From an uncultured Oscillospiraceae bacterium (lineage in GTDB: Bacteria; Bacillota; Clostridia; Oscillospirales; Acutalibacteraceae), in contig UQQT01000004.1 of NCBI GenBank assembly GCA_900543395.1, positions 1 through 64,000 on the forward strand: a DNA stretch of 64,000 bases. Direction: 5' to 3'. Below are positions 1 through 7,290 of the stretch, one piece after another. The translations under genes were made by a program, and so were the position numbers. The stretch's first letter is position 1. The number at the start of each line of letters is the position of its first letter. The notes beneath the pieces are model-generated. The model ran no database searches. It was given only the letters and a program-made list of their open reading frames with translations, and was not told the DNA's origin.

Positions 1-15
1 GGCACATTCTCGACA

Positions 16-58
16 GTCTCACAGCTTGTCGAAAACTACTTTTTCGACAAGCTGAGAC
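16..58. repeat. Long imperfect palindrome
   Basis: The arms at 16-35 and 41-58 are complementary apart from a 2-nt bulge (GTCTC/GAGAC outside, AGCTTGTCGAAAA/TTTTCGACAAGCT inside). It abuts a terminator hairpin. Hairpins of this kind, with GACAAGCTGAGAC arms, resemble dispersed palindromic repeats of clostridial genomes; that assignment is from memory and no second copy was seen in this window. Confidence 0.5.
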
Positions 59-87
59 GCTTTCTCTTGTGAGGGAAAGCGTTTTTT
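57..87 (+). terminator. Rho-independent terminator
   Basis: An 8-bp stem ACGCTTTC/GAAAGCGT is followed by six T residues. It lies 15 nt before the start codon at 103, so it either ends a transcript from outside the window or sits in the leader of the amidotransferase gene. Confidence 0.75.
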
Positions 88-102
88 ATGAGGTGTTTAA
101 TT

Positions 103-801
103 ATGAAGAAGATTATAGGCGTATGCGCGCTGTATGATTATGAAAAGGAATCTGTATGGATGCTTCCCGGTTATATGAAAGGAATAGAAAAAGCGGGAGG
201 CGCGCCGATTATCCTGCCCTTGACAGACGACAGGGAGGTGCTTATCTCCGTACTTAAAAACTGCTCGGGCGTTCTTCTGACGGGCGGACAGGACGTTTCA
301 CCTAAAGTTTACGGTGAAAAACGTATAAAGGAGTGCGGTGAGACGTGCAAAATGCGCGATAAGTGCGAGAAAATCATACTTGACTACGCGCTCGAAAACG
401 ATATTCCCGTACTCGGAATCTGCCGCGGAATCCAGTTTTTAAACGCGTATCTCGGCGGAACGCTGTATCAGGATCTCGATACACAGTTTAAAAGTGAAAC
501 CGATCATCACATGATACCGCCTTATGACCGCACGGTTCATGATGTCGATATAGTTAAGGATTCGCCGTTATTTGAACTTCTTAAAAAAGACGGAATCGGC
601 GTTAACAGCTATCATCATCAGGCGGTAAAGGAGCTTGCAAAAAGCCTTACCGCGTTTGCATACTCTGATGACGGGCTTGTTGAGGGAGTTTATATGAAGG
701 ATAAAAAATTCGTCTGGGCTGTGCAGTGGCATCCGGAATTTTCATTTGAATCCGACGAAAATTCAATGAAAATACTCTCCGCGTTTGTTTTGGCGACTTG
801 A
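103..801 (+). CDS. Gamma-glutamyl-gamma-aminobutyrate hydrolase family (class I glutamine amidotransferase, peptidase C26)
   Basis: This 232-residue cytosolic enzyme has the class I amidotransferase triad: the nucleophile elbow GICRG (Cys107) and the WHPE motif (His210, Glu212). The family (PuuD-like) hydrolyses gamma-glutamyl amides, for example in polyamine or GABA breakdown; the substrate here is not known. An in-frame ATG exists at 88, but GAGGTG at 90-95 is well spaced only for the ATG at 103. No other polyamine gene is nearby, so the pathway cannot be inferred from context. Confidence 0.85.
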   Translation: MKKIIGVCALYDYEKESVWMLPGYMKGIEKAGGAPIILPLTDDREVLISVLKNCSGVLLTGGQDVSPKVYGEKRIKECGETCKMRDKCEKIILDYALENDIPVLGICRGIQFLNAYLGGTLYQDLDTQFKSETDHHMIPPYDRTVHDVDIVKDSPLFELLKKDGIGVNSYHHQAVKELAKSLTAFAYSDDGLVEGVYMKDKKFVWAVQWHPEFSFESDENSMKILSAFVLAT

Positions 802-827
802 TTTTAACAGAATATTAAGTTAAAATC
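800..827. repeat. AT-rich inverted repeat
   Basis: A perfect 9-bp inverted repeat GATTTTAAC/GTTAAAATC with a 10-nt spacer overlaps the stop codon of the amidotransferase gene and precedes the ribosome site of the Nudix gene. It could be a weak terminator or an operator; there is no poly-T tail. Confidence 0.4.
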
Positions 828-844
828 ATTTTGGAGGTTTTTAT

Positions 845-1468
845 ATGAAAGAGCTTGATAAATTTACAAAATGGGCGTGCGAAATTCAGAGTCTTGCGCA
901 GGCGGGGCTTGAATATTCGACGAATATATACGATATAGAACGCTTCGAGAGGCTTCGCGATATTTCCGCCGAAATGATAGCGGAGAAGGCCGATATCTCG
1001 ATAGAAAAGGCAAAGTCGCTTTTCTGTAACGAAAAAGGGTATCAGACTCCGAAAATAGATACGCGCGCCGCCGTGTTCGACGGAGACAAAATCCTGCTCG
1101 TAAGGGAGAACGACGGCAGATGGTCGCTGCCCGGCGGATGGTGCGATTTCGATTTGTCGATTGCCGAAAACACTATAAAAGAGACGAGAGAAGAGGCGGG
1201 GCTTGACGTTACCGCCGACAGACTCATAGCCGTCCAGGACAGAAAAAAGCACAACGAACCTCCTTATGTTTACGGAATTATAAAGACATTCATGCTTTGC
1301 TCTGCGATCGGCGGTGAATTTAAGGAGAATTCGGAGACGACGGAAAGACGGTATTTTTCAAAATCCGAGCTTCCCGAGAATCTGAGCGGGGAAAAGGTAA
1401 ACAAGGAGCAGATTTTAATGTGCTTTGAGGCTAAGGACAATGAGAATTGGGAGGTCGGATTCGATTGA
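845..1468 (+). CDS. Nudix hydrolase with N-terminal helical domain
   Basis: The protein has 207 residues. Residues 1-60 form a helical domain typical of the YjhB-like Nudix group, and the Nudix domain begins near residue 70. The Nudix box is at 98-120 (GGWCDFDLS...KETREEAGL). It retains the metal-binding Glu cluster, but Leu replaces the first Glu of the consensus; I believe this is normal for the YjhB-like group. The likely role is cleavage of a nucleoside diphosphate derivative such as ADP-ribose or an NDP-sugar. TTGGAGG lies 8 nt before the ATG. The stop overlaps the next start by 1 nt, so translation is coupled. Confidence 0.85.
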   Translation: MKELDKFTKWACEIQSLAQAGLEYSTNIYDIERFERLRDISAEMIAEKADISIEKAKSLFCNEKGYQTPKIDTRAAVFDGDKILLVRENDGRWSLPGGWCDFDLSIAENTIKETREEAGLDVTADRLIAVQDRKKHNEPPYVYGIIKTFMLCSAIGGEFKENSETTERRYFSKSELPENLSGEKVNKEQILMCFEAKDNENWEVGFD

Positions 1469-1890
1469 TGACGGATATCGAAAACGCTGAAAACGCGCTC
1501 GAGGGGCATTCGCTCGCTCTGTGCAGGGACGGGGAAATCATAACGAGTGATTTAAGAGGCGTTGCTCCCATGCTGTTTTTTTTAGATAACAATACTAACC
1601 TTGCCGGATTTTCCGCCGCCGACCTTATCGTAGGCAAAGCTGCCGCCATGCTGTTTGTAAAGGCGGGTATAAAAGAGGTCTACGCGCGTGTTATGTCTCA
1701 ATCGGGACTCGATTTTCTCATTCGTCACGGGATAGAATGCTCGTACGGCGCTCTTTGCGAAAAAATAATCAACAGGGATAAAACGGATATCTGCCCGATG
1801 GAAAAAGCGGTCGCGGACGTCGATGACATTGACGAGGGAATCGAGAGAATAAAAAATAAGCTCTCATTTCTTCGTTCGATGAAAAAATAA
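1468..1890 (+). CDS. DUF1893 domain protein
   Basis: The 140-residue product matches the DUF1893 family (SLALCRDGEIITSDLRGVAPM near the N-terminus; the central GFSAADLIVGKAAAML segment is the family hallmark). The family has a cytidine-deaminase-like fold but no established activity. I start it at the ATG whose first base overlaps the TGA of the Nudix gene, preceded by GGGAGG at 1449; an in-frame TTG at 1447 would overlap more. Coupling with the Nudix gene suggests a shared nucleotide-related role, which is inference. Confidence 0.8.
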   Translation: MTDIENAENALEGHSLALCRDGEIITSDLRGVAPMLFFLDNNTNLAGFSAADLIVGKAAAMLFVKAGIKEVYARVMSQSGLDFLIRHGIECSYGALCEKIINRDKTDICPMEKAVADVDDIDEGIERIKNKLSFLRSMKK

Positions 1891-1903
1891 GAGCTTTGAA
1901 ATT

Positions 1904-2575
1904 TTATTTTAAATAAGCTTCGAGTCTGTATATCGGCTGACCGAGGTCTGTAAATCTTTTTTCGTACTCGGTCATAATGTTACCCTCGAATGAGCTGTTA
2001 TGCAAATCGAGCGTGACGTTTTTTAATGCAAAGCCGTTCTGCGAAAATTCCTCTATCGAGTATTCGAAGAAATGCATGTTGTCTGTTTTTTGATGAATCT
2101 CCGCGCCGGGGGCGAGGAGCGGTTTGTAAATTTCGAGAAAACGGCGGTTTGTAAGACGGTGCGAGGCGTATTTTTTCTTCGGGAACGGACAGGAGAAATT
2201 AAGATAAATCCGCGCTATCGAATTCGGATTAATGTATTTCGGCAGATATTCCGCTCTGCATTTTACGAATTTAACGTTCGTAATTCCCATAGATTTCGCC
2301 TTTTTGCACGCTAACATGATGACGTTTGCGTTAAGCTCGACGGCGAGAAAGTTTATATCCGGGTTCAGTTTTGCCTTTTCGCAAATAAACTGACCCTTCC
2401 CGCATCCGATTTCGAGCTCGACTCTGTTATCATTTCCGAACAGCTCTTTATAATCAAAATATTCTTTTTTATCGACGGCGGTGTTGTAATTCCTGTCGTC
2501 GGTGACGGGGCTTAACAGTATATCCGAGCACTCAAGGAGCTTTTCCTCGAGATTTTTTTTACGTCTCATTCTCAT
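1904..2575 (-). CDS. trmB: tRNA (guanine-N7-)-methyltransferase
   Basis: This 223-residue SAM-dependent methyltransferase makes m7G46 in the tRNA variable loop. It shows the SAM-binding ELEIGCGKGQF motif, the PFPKKKYASHRL segment and the C-terminal TEYEKRF motif, all typical of TrmB. The start MRMRRKK follows AGAGGT with 7-nt spacing; the longer frame from 2602 would start inside the leader. It is convergent with the DUF1893 gene, with only 13 nt between stops, and is expressed from a promoter back-to-back with that of the next Nudix gene. Confidence 0.95.
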   Translation of the reverse strand: MRMRRKKNLEEKLLECSDILLSPVTDDRNYNTAVDKKEYFDYKELFGNDNRVELEIGCGKGQFICEKAKLNPDINFLAVELNANVIMLACKKAKSMGITNVKFVKCRAEYLPKYINPNSIARIYLNFSCPFPKKKYASHRLTNRRFLEIYKPLLAPGAEIHQKTDNMHFFEYSIEEFSQNGFALKNVTLDLHNSSFEGNIMTEYEKRFTDLGQPIYRLEAYLK

Positions 2576-2605
2576 AACGCGTACCTCTTTTTTAATATCC
2601 AAAAT

Positions 2606-2634
2606 ATTTTACTATAAAACAAAACGTAAATCAA
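2606..2634 (-). promoter_or_regulatory. Sigma-A-type promoter of trmB
   Basis: TTGATT, 17-nt spacer, TAAAAT on the minus strand. The -35 box is only 2 bp from the -35 box of the divergent Nudix promoter. Confidence 0.65.
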
Positions 2635-2636
2635 TA

Positions 2637-2665
2637 TTGAAAATCGAATTGCAAGAATGTATAAT
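2637..2665 (+). promoter_or_regulatory. Sigma-A-type promoter of the ADP-ribose Nudix gene
   Basis: TTGAAA, 17-nt spacer, TATAAT, about 12 nt before the Shine-Dalgarno region. Confidence 0.75.
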
Positions 2666-2683
2666 CATAAACGGTGATTGATT

Positions 2684-3241
2684 ATGTATGAAAATTTAAA
2701 AGAAGTCAAAAAGGATTCGGAGGAAATATTCGACGGCGTTATTCTTCATCTTTTTAAGGATACCGTAATTCTGCCCAACGGTCAGTCCGCAACGCGCGAG
2801 GTCATAAGACATAACGGCGCGGCGGCTGTCGTCCCGATTAACAAAAACGGCGAAGTGCTTATGGAAAAACAGTTTCGATATCCGTTCGGCTGCGTTATGA
2901 CGGAGATACCCGCGGGAAAGCTCGACAAGGGCGAGGAGCCCGAGACGGGTGCAAGGCGCGAGCTTACGGAGGAAACGGGGCTTACGGGCGGAAAGCTTGT
3001 TTCGATCGGAACGCTCTACCCGTCGGTCGCGTACGTGGACGAGGTAATTCACATGTACATAGCGACGGGTTTTACGCAGGGCGAAAATCACCTCGACGAG
3101 GACGAATTTTTAGAGACCGAGTGGGTGCATATAGATAAGCTTTATGAGAGCGTTATGGCGGGCGAAATACCCGATTCCAAAACACAGACGGCGATATTAA
3201 AAACGTATTGTCTGTATCATGAGGGTAAGCTGGAATTATAA
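2684..3241 (+). CDS. Nudix hydrolase, ADP-ribose pyrophosphatase type
   Basis: The product has 185 residues and a complete Nudix box (AGKLDKGEEPETGARRELTE followed by ETGL), preceded by the QFRYPFG segment characteristic of the ADP-ribose pyrophosphatase group (NudF). It would cleave ADP-ribose to AMP and ribose 5-phosphate. The ATG at 2684 follows GGTGAT; an in-frame TTG lies two codons upstream. The gene is monocistronic, with its own promoter and a terminator shared with the convergent symporter. Confidence 0.9.
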   Translation: MYENLKEVKKDSEEIFDGVILHLFKDTVILPNGQSATREVIRHNGAAAVVPINKNGEVLMEKQFRYPFGCVMTEIPAGKLDKGEEPETGARRELTEETGLTGGKLVSIGTLYPSVAYVDEVIHMYIATGFTQGENHLDEDEFLETEWVHIDKLYESVMAGEIPDSKTQTAILKTYCLYHEGKLEL

Positions 3242-3252
3242 TAATATTTAAT

Positions 3253-3313
3253 AAAAAAAAGGAACCGAGTCGATTTTGAACAAGTCCTCATTTCGACCCG
3301 ATTCCTCTTTTTT
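3253..3313. terminator. Bidirectional terminator
   Basis: A 14-nt imperfect stem (3260-3273 with 3293-3306) is flanked by A8 on the left and T6 on the right, between two convergent genes. Confidence 0.85.
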
Positions 3314-4868
3314 ATACTTCTTCTCCCCGGGAAAGGGTTTCCGTTACGGGAACCGTAACTTTTCTGTCGTAGCAGGAGAAGATTTCTTTTACTCTGTTTT
3401 CGTCGGGCTTTTTCGTAATAAGGCTTACAAGCAGAACGATTACGATTGAGCCGACCATCGCGAGAACTCCGCAGTTGATCGGGCTTTGCAGGAATGAGGG
3501 GAATATGCTCTTTGCAAGCATGTTGAGAAGCATGATTCCCGCGCCCCATATAAAGCTTACCCAGCACGATGCCTTCGTGATCTTTTTCCAGTACAGACTT
3601 ACGAGGAACGGTCCTAAGAATGCGCCGGCGAGCGCGCCCCACGAAAGTCCCATGAGCTGTGCTATGAACGTGATGTTGTGCTTATACTGAACTATCGCGA
3701 TAACGGCGGAAATTAAGATGAATACCGCTATGAAAATTCTGATTATGAGAAGATTTTTCTTTTCGTCCGTCTTTTTAAGGATGACGAGGTCGATAAAATC
3801 GAGCGTGAGAGTCGAGGATGAGGTAAGAACGAGAGAGGACAGCGTCGACATGGAAGCCGAGAGAACAAGTATAAGAGTTATCGCCATGACTGCGGGTGAG
3901 AGGGTCGAGAGCATTTCGGGGATGATGGCGTCGTAACCGTTCGATGCTACATCGACGTTGAAAAGTCTGCCGAAGCCTCCGAGGAAGTAGCATCCGCCCG
4001 CGACTATTACGGCGAAAAGAGTCGAGATAATCGTTCCGGTGTGAACGCTCTTTTCATCCTTTATGGCATAGAATTTCTGAACCATCTGCGGAAGTCCCCA
4101 TGTGCCGAGCGACGTGAGAATTACGACATAGAGAAGTCCGCCGGGGTCGGGACCGAAGAATGAGGAGAACACGCCGGGCTGAGCAGAAACGGATTCGTCC
4201 GTTACTCTTGCCAGAGCGTCGAGCGAGCCTGTAAAACCGCCGTTTAGTTTAAGAACGCTTGCAATAATGAGCACTATGCCGAAAAGCATTATAATGCCCT
4301 GAATGAAGTCGTTGATTGCCGTAGCCATGTAACCGCCCGCTATGACGTATACGGCGGTGAGAACGGCCATTATTATAATACAAAGAGAATAATCAATACT
4401 GAATGCCATACCGAAAAGTCTCGAAAGACCGTTGTAGAGCGAGGCGGTATAGGGGATAAGAAATATGAATATAATTACCGAAGCCGCGATTTTCAGCCCC
4501 TTGCTGTCGAAGCGTTTTTCAAAAAACTGGGGCATTGTCGCCGAGCCTAAATGCTGGGTCATGATTCTTGTTCGTCTGCCGAGTATGACCCATGCAAGCA
4601 GCGACCCGATAAGCGCGTTGCCCAAGCCGACCCATGTCGAAGCAACGCCGAATTTCCATCCGAACTGACCTGCATAACCGACGAATATGACAGCAGAAAA
4701 GTATGACGTGCCGTATGCGAACGCCGTAAGCCACGGACCTACTCCGCGCGAACCGAGGACAAATCCGGAAACGTCATTGCTTTTTTTACGGCAGATAAAG
4801 CCTACTGCCAGCATGATCGCGAAGAATACGACAATCAGACAGATCAGGAAGATTTTTTCTTTCATCAT
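3312..4868 (-). CDS. Sodium:solute symporter (SSS family), predicted aromatic amino acid or tyrosine importer
   Basis: The 518-residue membrane protein has about 13 hydrophobic segments and the SSS family hallmarks: SRGVGPWLTAFAYGTSYFSA in helices 1-2, AGGYMATAINDFIQG and the downstream LSASMSTLSSLVLTSSS Na-site segment. PutP-like relatives co-transport sodium with amino acids, sugars or vitamins. Sequence alone does not fix the substrate. The leader upstream, a Tyr5 leader peptide with an antiterminator/terminator pair, points to tyrosine import, which is inference. AGGAG lies just before tandem ATG codons (4868 and 4865); either could be used. Confidence 0.85.
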   Translation of the reverse strand: MMKEKIFLICLIVVFFAIMLAVGFICRKKSNDVSGFVLGSRGVGPWLTAFAYGTSYFSAVIFVGYAGQFGWKFGVASTWVGLGNALIGSLLAWVILGRRTRIMTQHLGSATMPQFFEKRFDSKGLKIAASVIIFIFLIPYTASLYNGLSRLFGMAFSIDYSLCIIIMAVLTAVYVIAGGYMATAINDFIQGIIMLFGIVLIIASVLKLNGGFTGSLDALARVTDESVSAQPGVFSSFFGPDPGGLLYVVILTSLGTWGLPQMVQKFYAIKDEKSVHTGTIISTLFAVIVAGGCYFLGGFGRLFNVDVASNGYDAIIPEMLSTLSPAVMAITLILVLSASMSTLSSLVLTSSSTLTLDFIDLVILKKTDEKKNLLIIRIFIAVFILISAVIAIVQYKHNITFIAQLMGLSWGALAGAFLGPFLVSLYWKKITKASCWVSFIWGAGIMLLNMLAKSIFPSFLQSPINCGVLAMVGSIVIVLLVSLITKKPDENRVKEIFSCYDRKVTVPVTETLSRGEEV

Positions 4869-4891
4869 TTTTCTCTCCTTTTTTTTTGACG

Positions 4892-4934
4892 AAAAAAAAC
4901 GGCTGAGATAAGCACAAACTTATCAAAGCCGTTT
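4892..4934 (-). terminator. Intrinsic terminator in the symporter leader (attenuator)
   Basis: Read on the minus strand, AACGGCTTTGATAAG pairs with CTTATCTCAGCCGTT (13 pairs around a 2x2 internal mismatch) and is followed by eight T residues. It lies between the leader ORF and the ribosome site of the symporter gene, so it must be bypassed for expression from the upstream promoter. Confidence 0.88.
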
Positions 4935-4973
4935 GTTATTCGTCTAAAATCAACGACATGGGCAAACAGCTTT
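4925..4973 (-). promoter_or_regulatory. Antiterminator helix of the leader
   Basis: AAAGCTGTTTG (4973-4963), inside the leader ORF, can pair over all 11 positions (one G-U) with CAAACGGCTTT (4935-4925). The second segment is the 5' arm of the terminator, so the two structures exclude each other. Confidence 0.75.
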
Positions 4974-5015
4974 TACAGTATAATAATAGTAGTAAGAAGT
5001 AAACATATTGTTCAT
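4950..5015 (-). CDS. Tyrosine-rich leader peptide (21 aa)
   Basis: The ORF begins MNNMFTS, continues with five consecutive Tyr codons (TAC TAC TAT TAT TAT, residues 8-12) and ends TVKAVCPCR before TGA. AAGGA lies 10 nt before the ATG. The antiterminator strand is encoded by codons 15-18. A ribosome finishing the ORF would mask it, while one stalled at the first Tyr codons would leave it free. The arrangement parallels classic amino-acid leader peptides such as pheL. The ORF is far shorter than annotation cutoffs and will normally be missed. Confidence 0.75.
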   Translation of the reverse strand: MNNMFTSYYYYYTVKAVCPCR

Positions 5016-5048
5016 CACTGTTTGTTCCTTTCGTTATATTTCGTTATG

Positions 5049-5077
5049 ATGATACAACAATTGACGTTAAATGTCAA
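5049..5077 (-). promoter_or_regulatory. Promoter of the leader peptide-symporter transcript
   Basis: TTGACA (5077-5072), 17-nt spacer, TATCAT (5054-5049) on the minus strand. It sits just downstream of the stop codon of the preceding minus-strand gene and gives a leader of about 150 nt to the terminator. Confidence 0.8.
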
Positions 5078-5092
5078 TAGAAAATTATAATT

Positions 5093-5959
5093 TTATTTCA
5101 AAAGCTCATATGTTCTCATAAATACGCAGACCGTTTTGTCATAGTCCGCGATAACGAACTGCATTTTGCCGTCCGGCGTAAATCTGATTGTAATACCCTC
5201 TGTTTCGCAGCCGAAAGCACCGGTTACATTTCTTGTAAAGCAGTCGGTAACCTCGCCCGAGGCGAGATCAATGCTTTTGACGACTTTTTTGCCCTTGGGT
5301 GTGTTGGGGTCGAGATTAACATAGAGTTTTCCGTCGAGGCAAACGCCCGCCTGTACTCTGTCAATAGCTTCGGAAAGGTCGATTTTCTTTGCAAAGCTCA
5401 TGTCTTTAAGATTAAACGCAAGGATGTAATTCGAATTGCGGAACGGTGAAGTGCAGAGAAGTCCGCTGTCCGCGTCGACTGCACACCAGGGGATGCCGTC
5501 GGGGAGATATTCGGCGTCAAGCTCATAATATGTACCGGTGTACTCAAGCGTATTCTTATCAAACAAAAGAACGAGCGGATGTTCCTCTGCTCTATCCTCT
5601 ACGGGTGCATAGATTGTATCGCCGTACACGCTTATTGCACCGATATGGTCGTAGCCTTTTTTCGTAAATTCAACGGGCAGCGCGGAGAGGTTCTTTTTGA
5701 CAACTTCGCCCGACTCCGCATCAATTTTTGCAAGAGCGGTCATGTAGAATGCCGACATCGCGCCCGAGGTATAAATGTAATCGCTGTCCGCAGAGAGTCC
5801 CTGACCTGCCGCGAAAGCCTCGTCGAGAACATACTGTCTCTGCGAAACAAGCTTTGCGTCCGCGTTCGGGGAGGGCATCGGACTTATAAGTCCGCATATT
5901 CCCGCAAGAACGGCGACAAGAAGAACTTTTGCGCTTTTAAAATAGGAAAGAATCTTCAT
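5093..5959 (-). CDS. Secreted protein of unknown function, beta-propeller-like
   Basis: The 288-residue product has an N-terminal signal peptide (KSAKVLLVAVLAGICGLI, cleavage near residue 34). Repeating segments such as GLSADSDYIYTSG, GAISVYGDTIYAPVED and GVCLDGKLYVNLD resemble blades of a beta-propeller. No catalytic motif is visible and I do not recognise a named family. AGGAG is 8 nt before the ATG. No strong terminator follows; the promoter of the symporter leader begins 16 nt after the stop, so read-through into that leader is possible. Confidence 0.6.
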   Translation of the reverse strand: MKILSYFKSAKVLLVAVLAGICGLISPMPSPNADAKLVSQRQYVLDEAFAAGQGLSADSDYIYTSGAMSAFYMTALAKIDAESGEVVKKNLSALPVEFTKKGYDHIGAISVYGDTIYAPVEDRAEEHPLVLLFDKNTLEYTGTYYELDAEYLPDGIPWCAVDADSGLLCTSPFRNSNYILAFNLKDMSFAKKIDLSEAIDRVQAGVCLDGKLYVNLDPNTPKGKKVVKSIDLASGEVTDCFTRNVTGAFGCETEGITIRFTPDGKMQFVIADYDKTVCVFMRTYELLK

Positions 5960-5984
5960 TTTTTTAGCTCCTTTTAAGGTTTAT

Positions 5985-6000
5985 AGTATAACATTATACT
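5985..6000. promoter_or_regulatory. Palindrome over the -10 region of the secreted-protein gene
   Basis: AGTATAA-2 nt-TTATACT is a 7-bp inverted repeat. On the minus strand it contains a TATAAT-like -10, with TTGAAA 15 nt upstream. It could be an operator in the divergent region 5960-6090. Confidence 0.45.
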
Positions 6001-6090
6001 AAATTTAAGAAAATTTCAATATCTTTATATAAATATTGACTTCTTTTTTAATCTTTACTGTGTTACAATATTAATCGGGGTGTATAATTT

Positions 6091-6705
6091 ATGAAAAAAT
6101 ACGTGATTCTTGCCGTTACTCTCGCGTTGACTCTGTCGGCGTTCGCTTCATGCTCTTCGTCAAAAAATGATTCGGAACCGACCTCGGGCGATATAGCTTC
6201 CGTTTTGGAAAATGAGAGCGTTTCCGGCGATTATTCGAATGTACGCATAGATTCGAGAGTCCCGATGAAAGCGGGCGAGTGTGAAATCTATCTTGACGCT
6301 GACCATAATTCGGAGAAAAAAGACGGCGACAGCGTGCTTTACTATTCGGACTCCGACCTTGTTATGAAAAAAACGTACAGCGCGGGAAAGCTTATTTCAA
6401 AATCAATATATAATAATTATGAAATCAAATTTACTTATACGTATGATTCGAATAACGCTCTTACCGAGGTTTCCGCTTCGGGCGAGGCGGGCGACGGCTC
6501 GTTTACTAAAATTTCGATAAAATACCGTTCCGATTCCTCGATAAGCTCGTACGCGTACCTTGCATACGACAAACAGACCGATAATCACGAATTGTACTCT
6601 TACGATTTTGACTCGTCAGGCAATCTTGAAAAAGGATTTGACAGCTACGAATCGTTCAGCGAGGCGTTAAACGGTGCTATTCTCGGCAGCTTCGGACTGT
6701 CGTAA
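6091..6705 (+). CDS. Putative lipoprotein, unknown function
   Basis: The 204-residue product starts with a lipoprotein signal (hydrophobic stretch then SAFASC, with Cys20 as the likely lipidation site) and a Ser-rich linker. The body has repeated Tyr/Asp strands (YYSDSDLVMKKTYSAGKL, FTYTYDSNNALTEVSAS, LYSYDFDSSGNLEKGF) that loosely resemble YD-type repeats. No enzyme motif is seen. GGGGTG lies 8 nt before the ATG, and TGTTACAAT upstream looks like an extended -10. It is probably co-transcribed with the second lipoprotein gene 16 nt downstream. Confidence 0.6.
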   Translation: MKKYVILAVTLALTLSAFASCSSSKNDSEPTSGDIASVLENESVSGDYSNVRIDSRVPMKAGECEIYLDADHNSEKKDGDSVLYYSDSDLVMKKTYSAGKLISKSIYNNYEIKFTYTYDSNNALTEVSASGEAGDGSFTKISIKYRSDSSISSYAYLAYDKQTDNHELYSYDFDSSGNLEKGFDSYESFSEALNGAILGSFGLS

Positions 6706-6721
6706 CGGAGGTAATAAGCTG

Positions 6722-7141
6722 ATGAAAAGATTTGTTCTGCTGCCGGTAACTTTTGCTTTGGTATTCGGTTTATGCTCGTGTTCTGTCGGTAAGAATAAAG
6801 ACGTGCCCGAGCCCGACACGGATTCGCATATTATAGACGACTCGGTAACGTTCACGGCGAGAGACGGCGAGGTTCTGATTGCCGACGGCAGAAATTATTA
6901 CGTTCTTACATTCGAAAACGACAGGGTTAAGAGTACGTCGTACGCGCTTCATTTCCTTGACCCGGATTCGGCTTCGGCGATGTATGACGCGTATAAAAAG
7001 GATATGGGTTCTCTCTATACGGACGTACGTCTCGACGGAACGTATCTTATATTAACCTACTCCGACGAAAACGAGAAAACGCTGAACGGTTTAAGCCGTG
7101 CTCTTATTGAACAGACGTACGGGGATATGATTATGAATTAA
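6722..7141 (+). CDS. Putative lipoprotein, unknown function
   Basis: The product has 139 residues with a clear lipobox (VFGLCSC, lipidated Cys about residue 18-20) and a short acidic linker. The rest is a small alpha/beta domain with no motif I recognise. GGAGGT precedes the ATG at 6722; the frame extends upstream to 6674, but that would overlap the previous gene and bypass the signal peptide. It is the second gene of a two-lipoprotein unit ended by the terminator at 7164. Confidence 0.65.
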   Translation: MKRFVLLPVTFALVFGLCSCSVGKNKDVPEPDTDSHIIDDSVTFTARDGEVLIADGRNYYVLTFENDRVKSTSYALHFLDPDSASAMYDAYKKDMGSLYTDVRLDGTYLILTYSDENEKTLNGLSRALIEQTYGDMIMN

Positions 7142-7163
7142 ATATTTTGATTTATAAAGTCAG

Positions 7164-7202
7164 CGGAACTGCGGATTTAATACTGCGGTTCCGTTTTTTT
7201 TT
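7164..7202 (+). terminator. Rho-independent terminator
   Basis: A 9-bp stem CGGAACTGC/GCGGTTCCG is followed by nine T residues, after the lipoprotein pair. Confidence 0.88.
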
Positions 7203-7290
7203 GTTTTAAGTTTAAATATTTTATTCGGTCAAAGTGTGACATATTATACGTCCCTTTTCGCGTATAATTTCATTAAAGGCGGTGAAAAAA

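Noticed and set aside
815..1252. Overlapping minus-strand frames opposite the Nudix gene and similar shadows elsewhere
   Set aside because: They mirror well-supported genes on the other strand and show no family motif or ribosome site.
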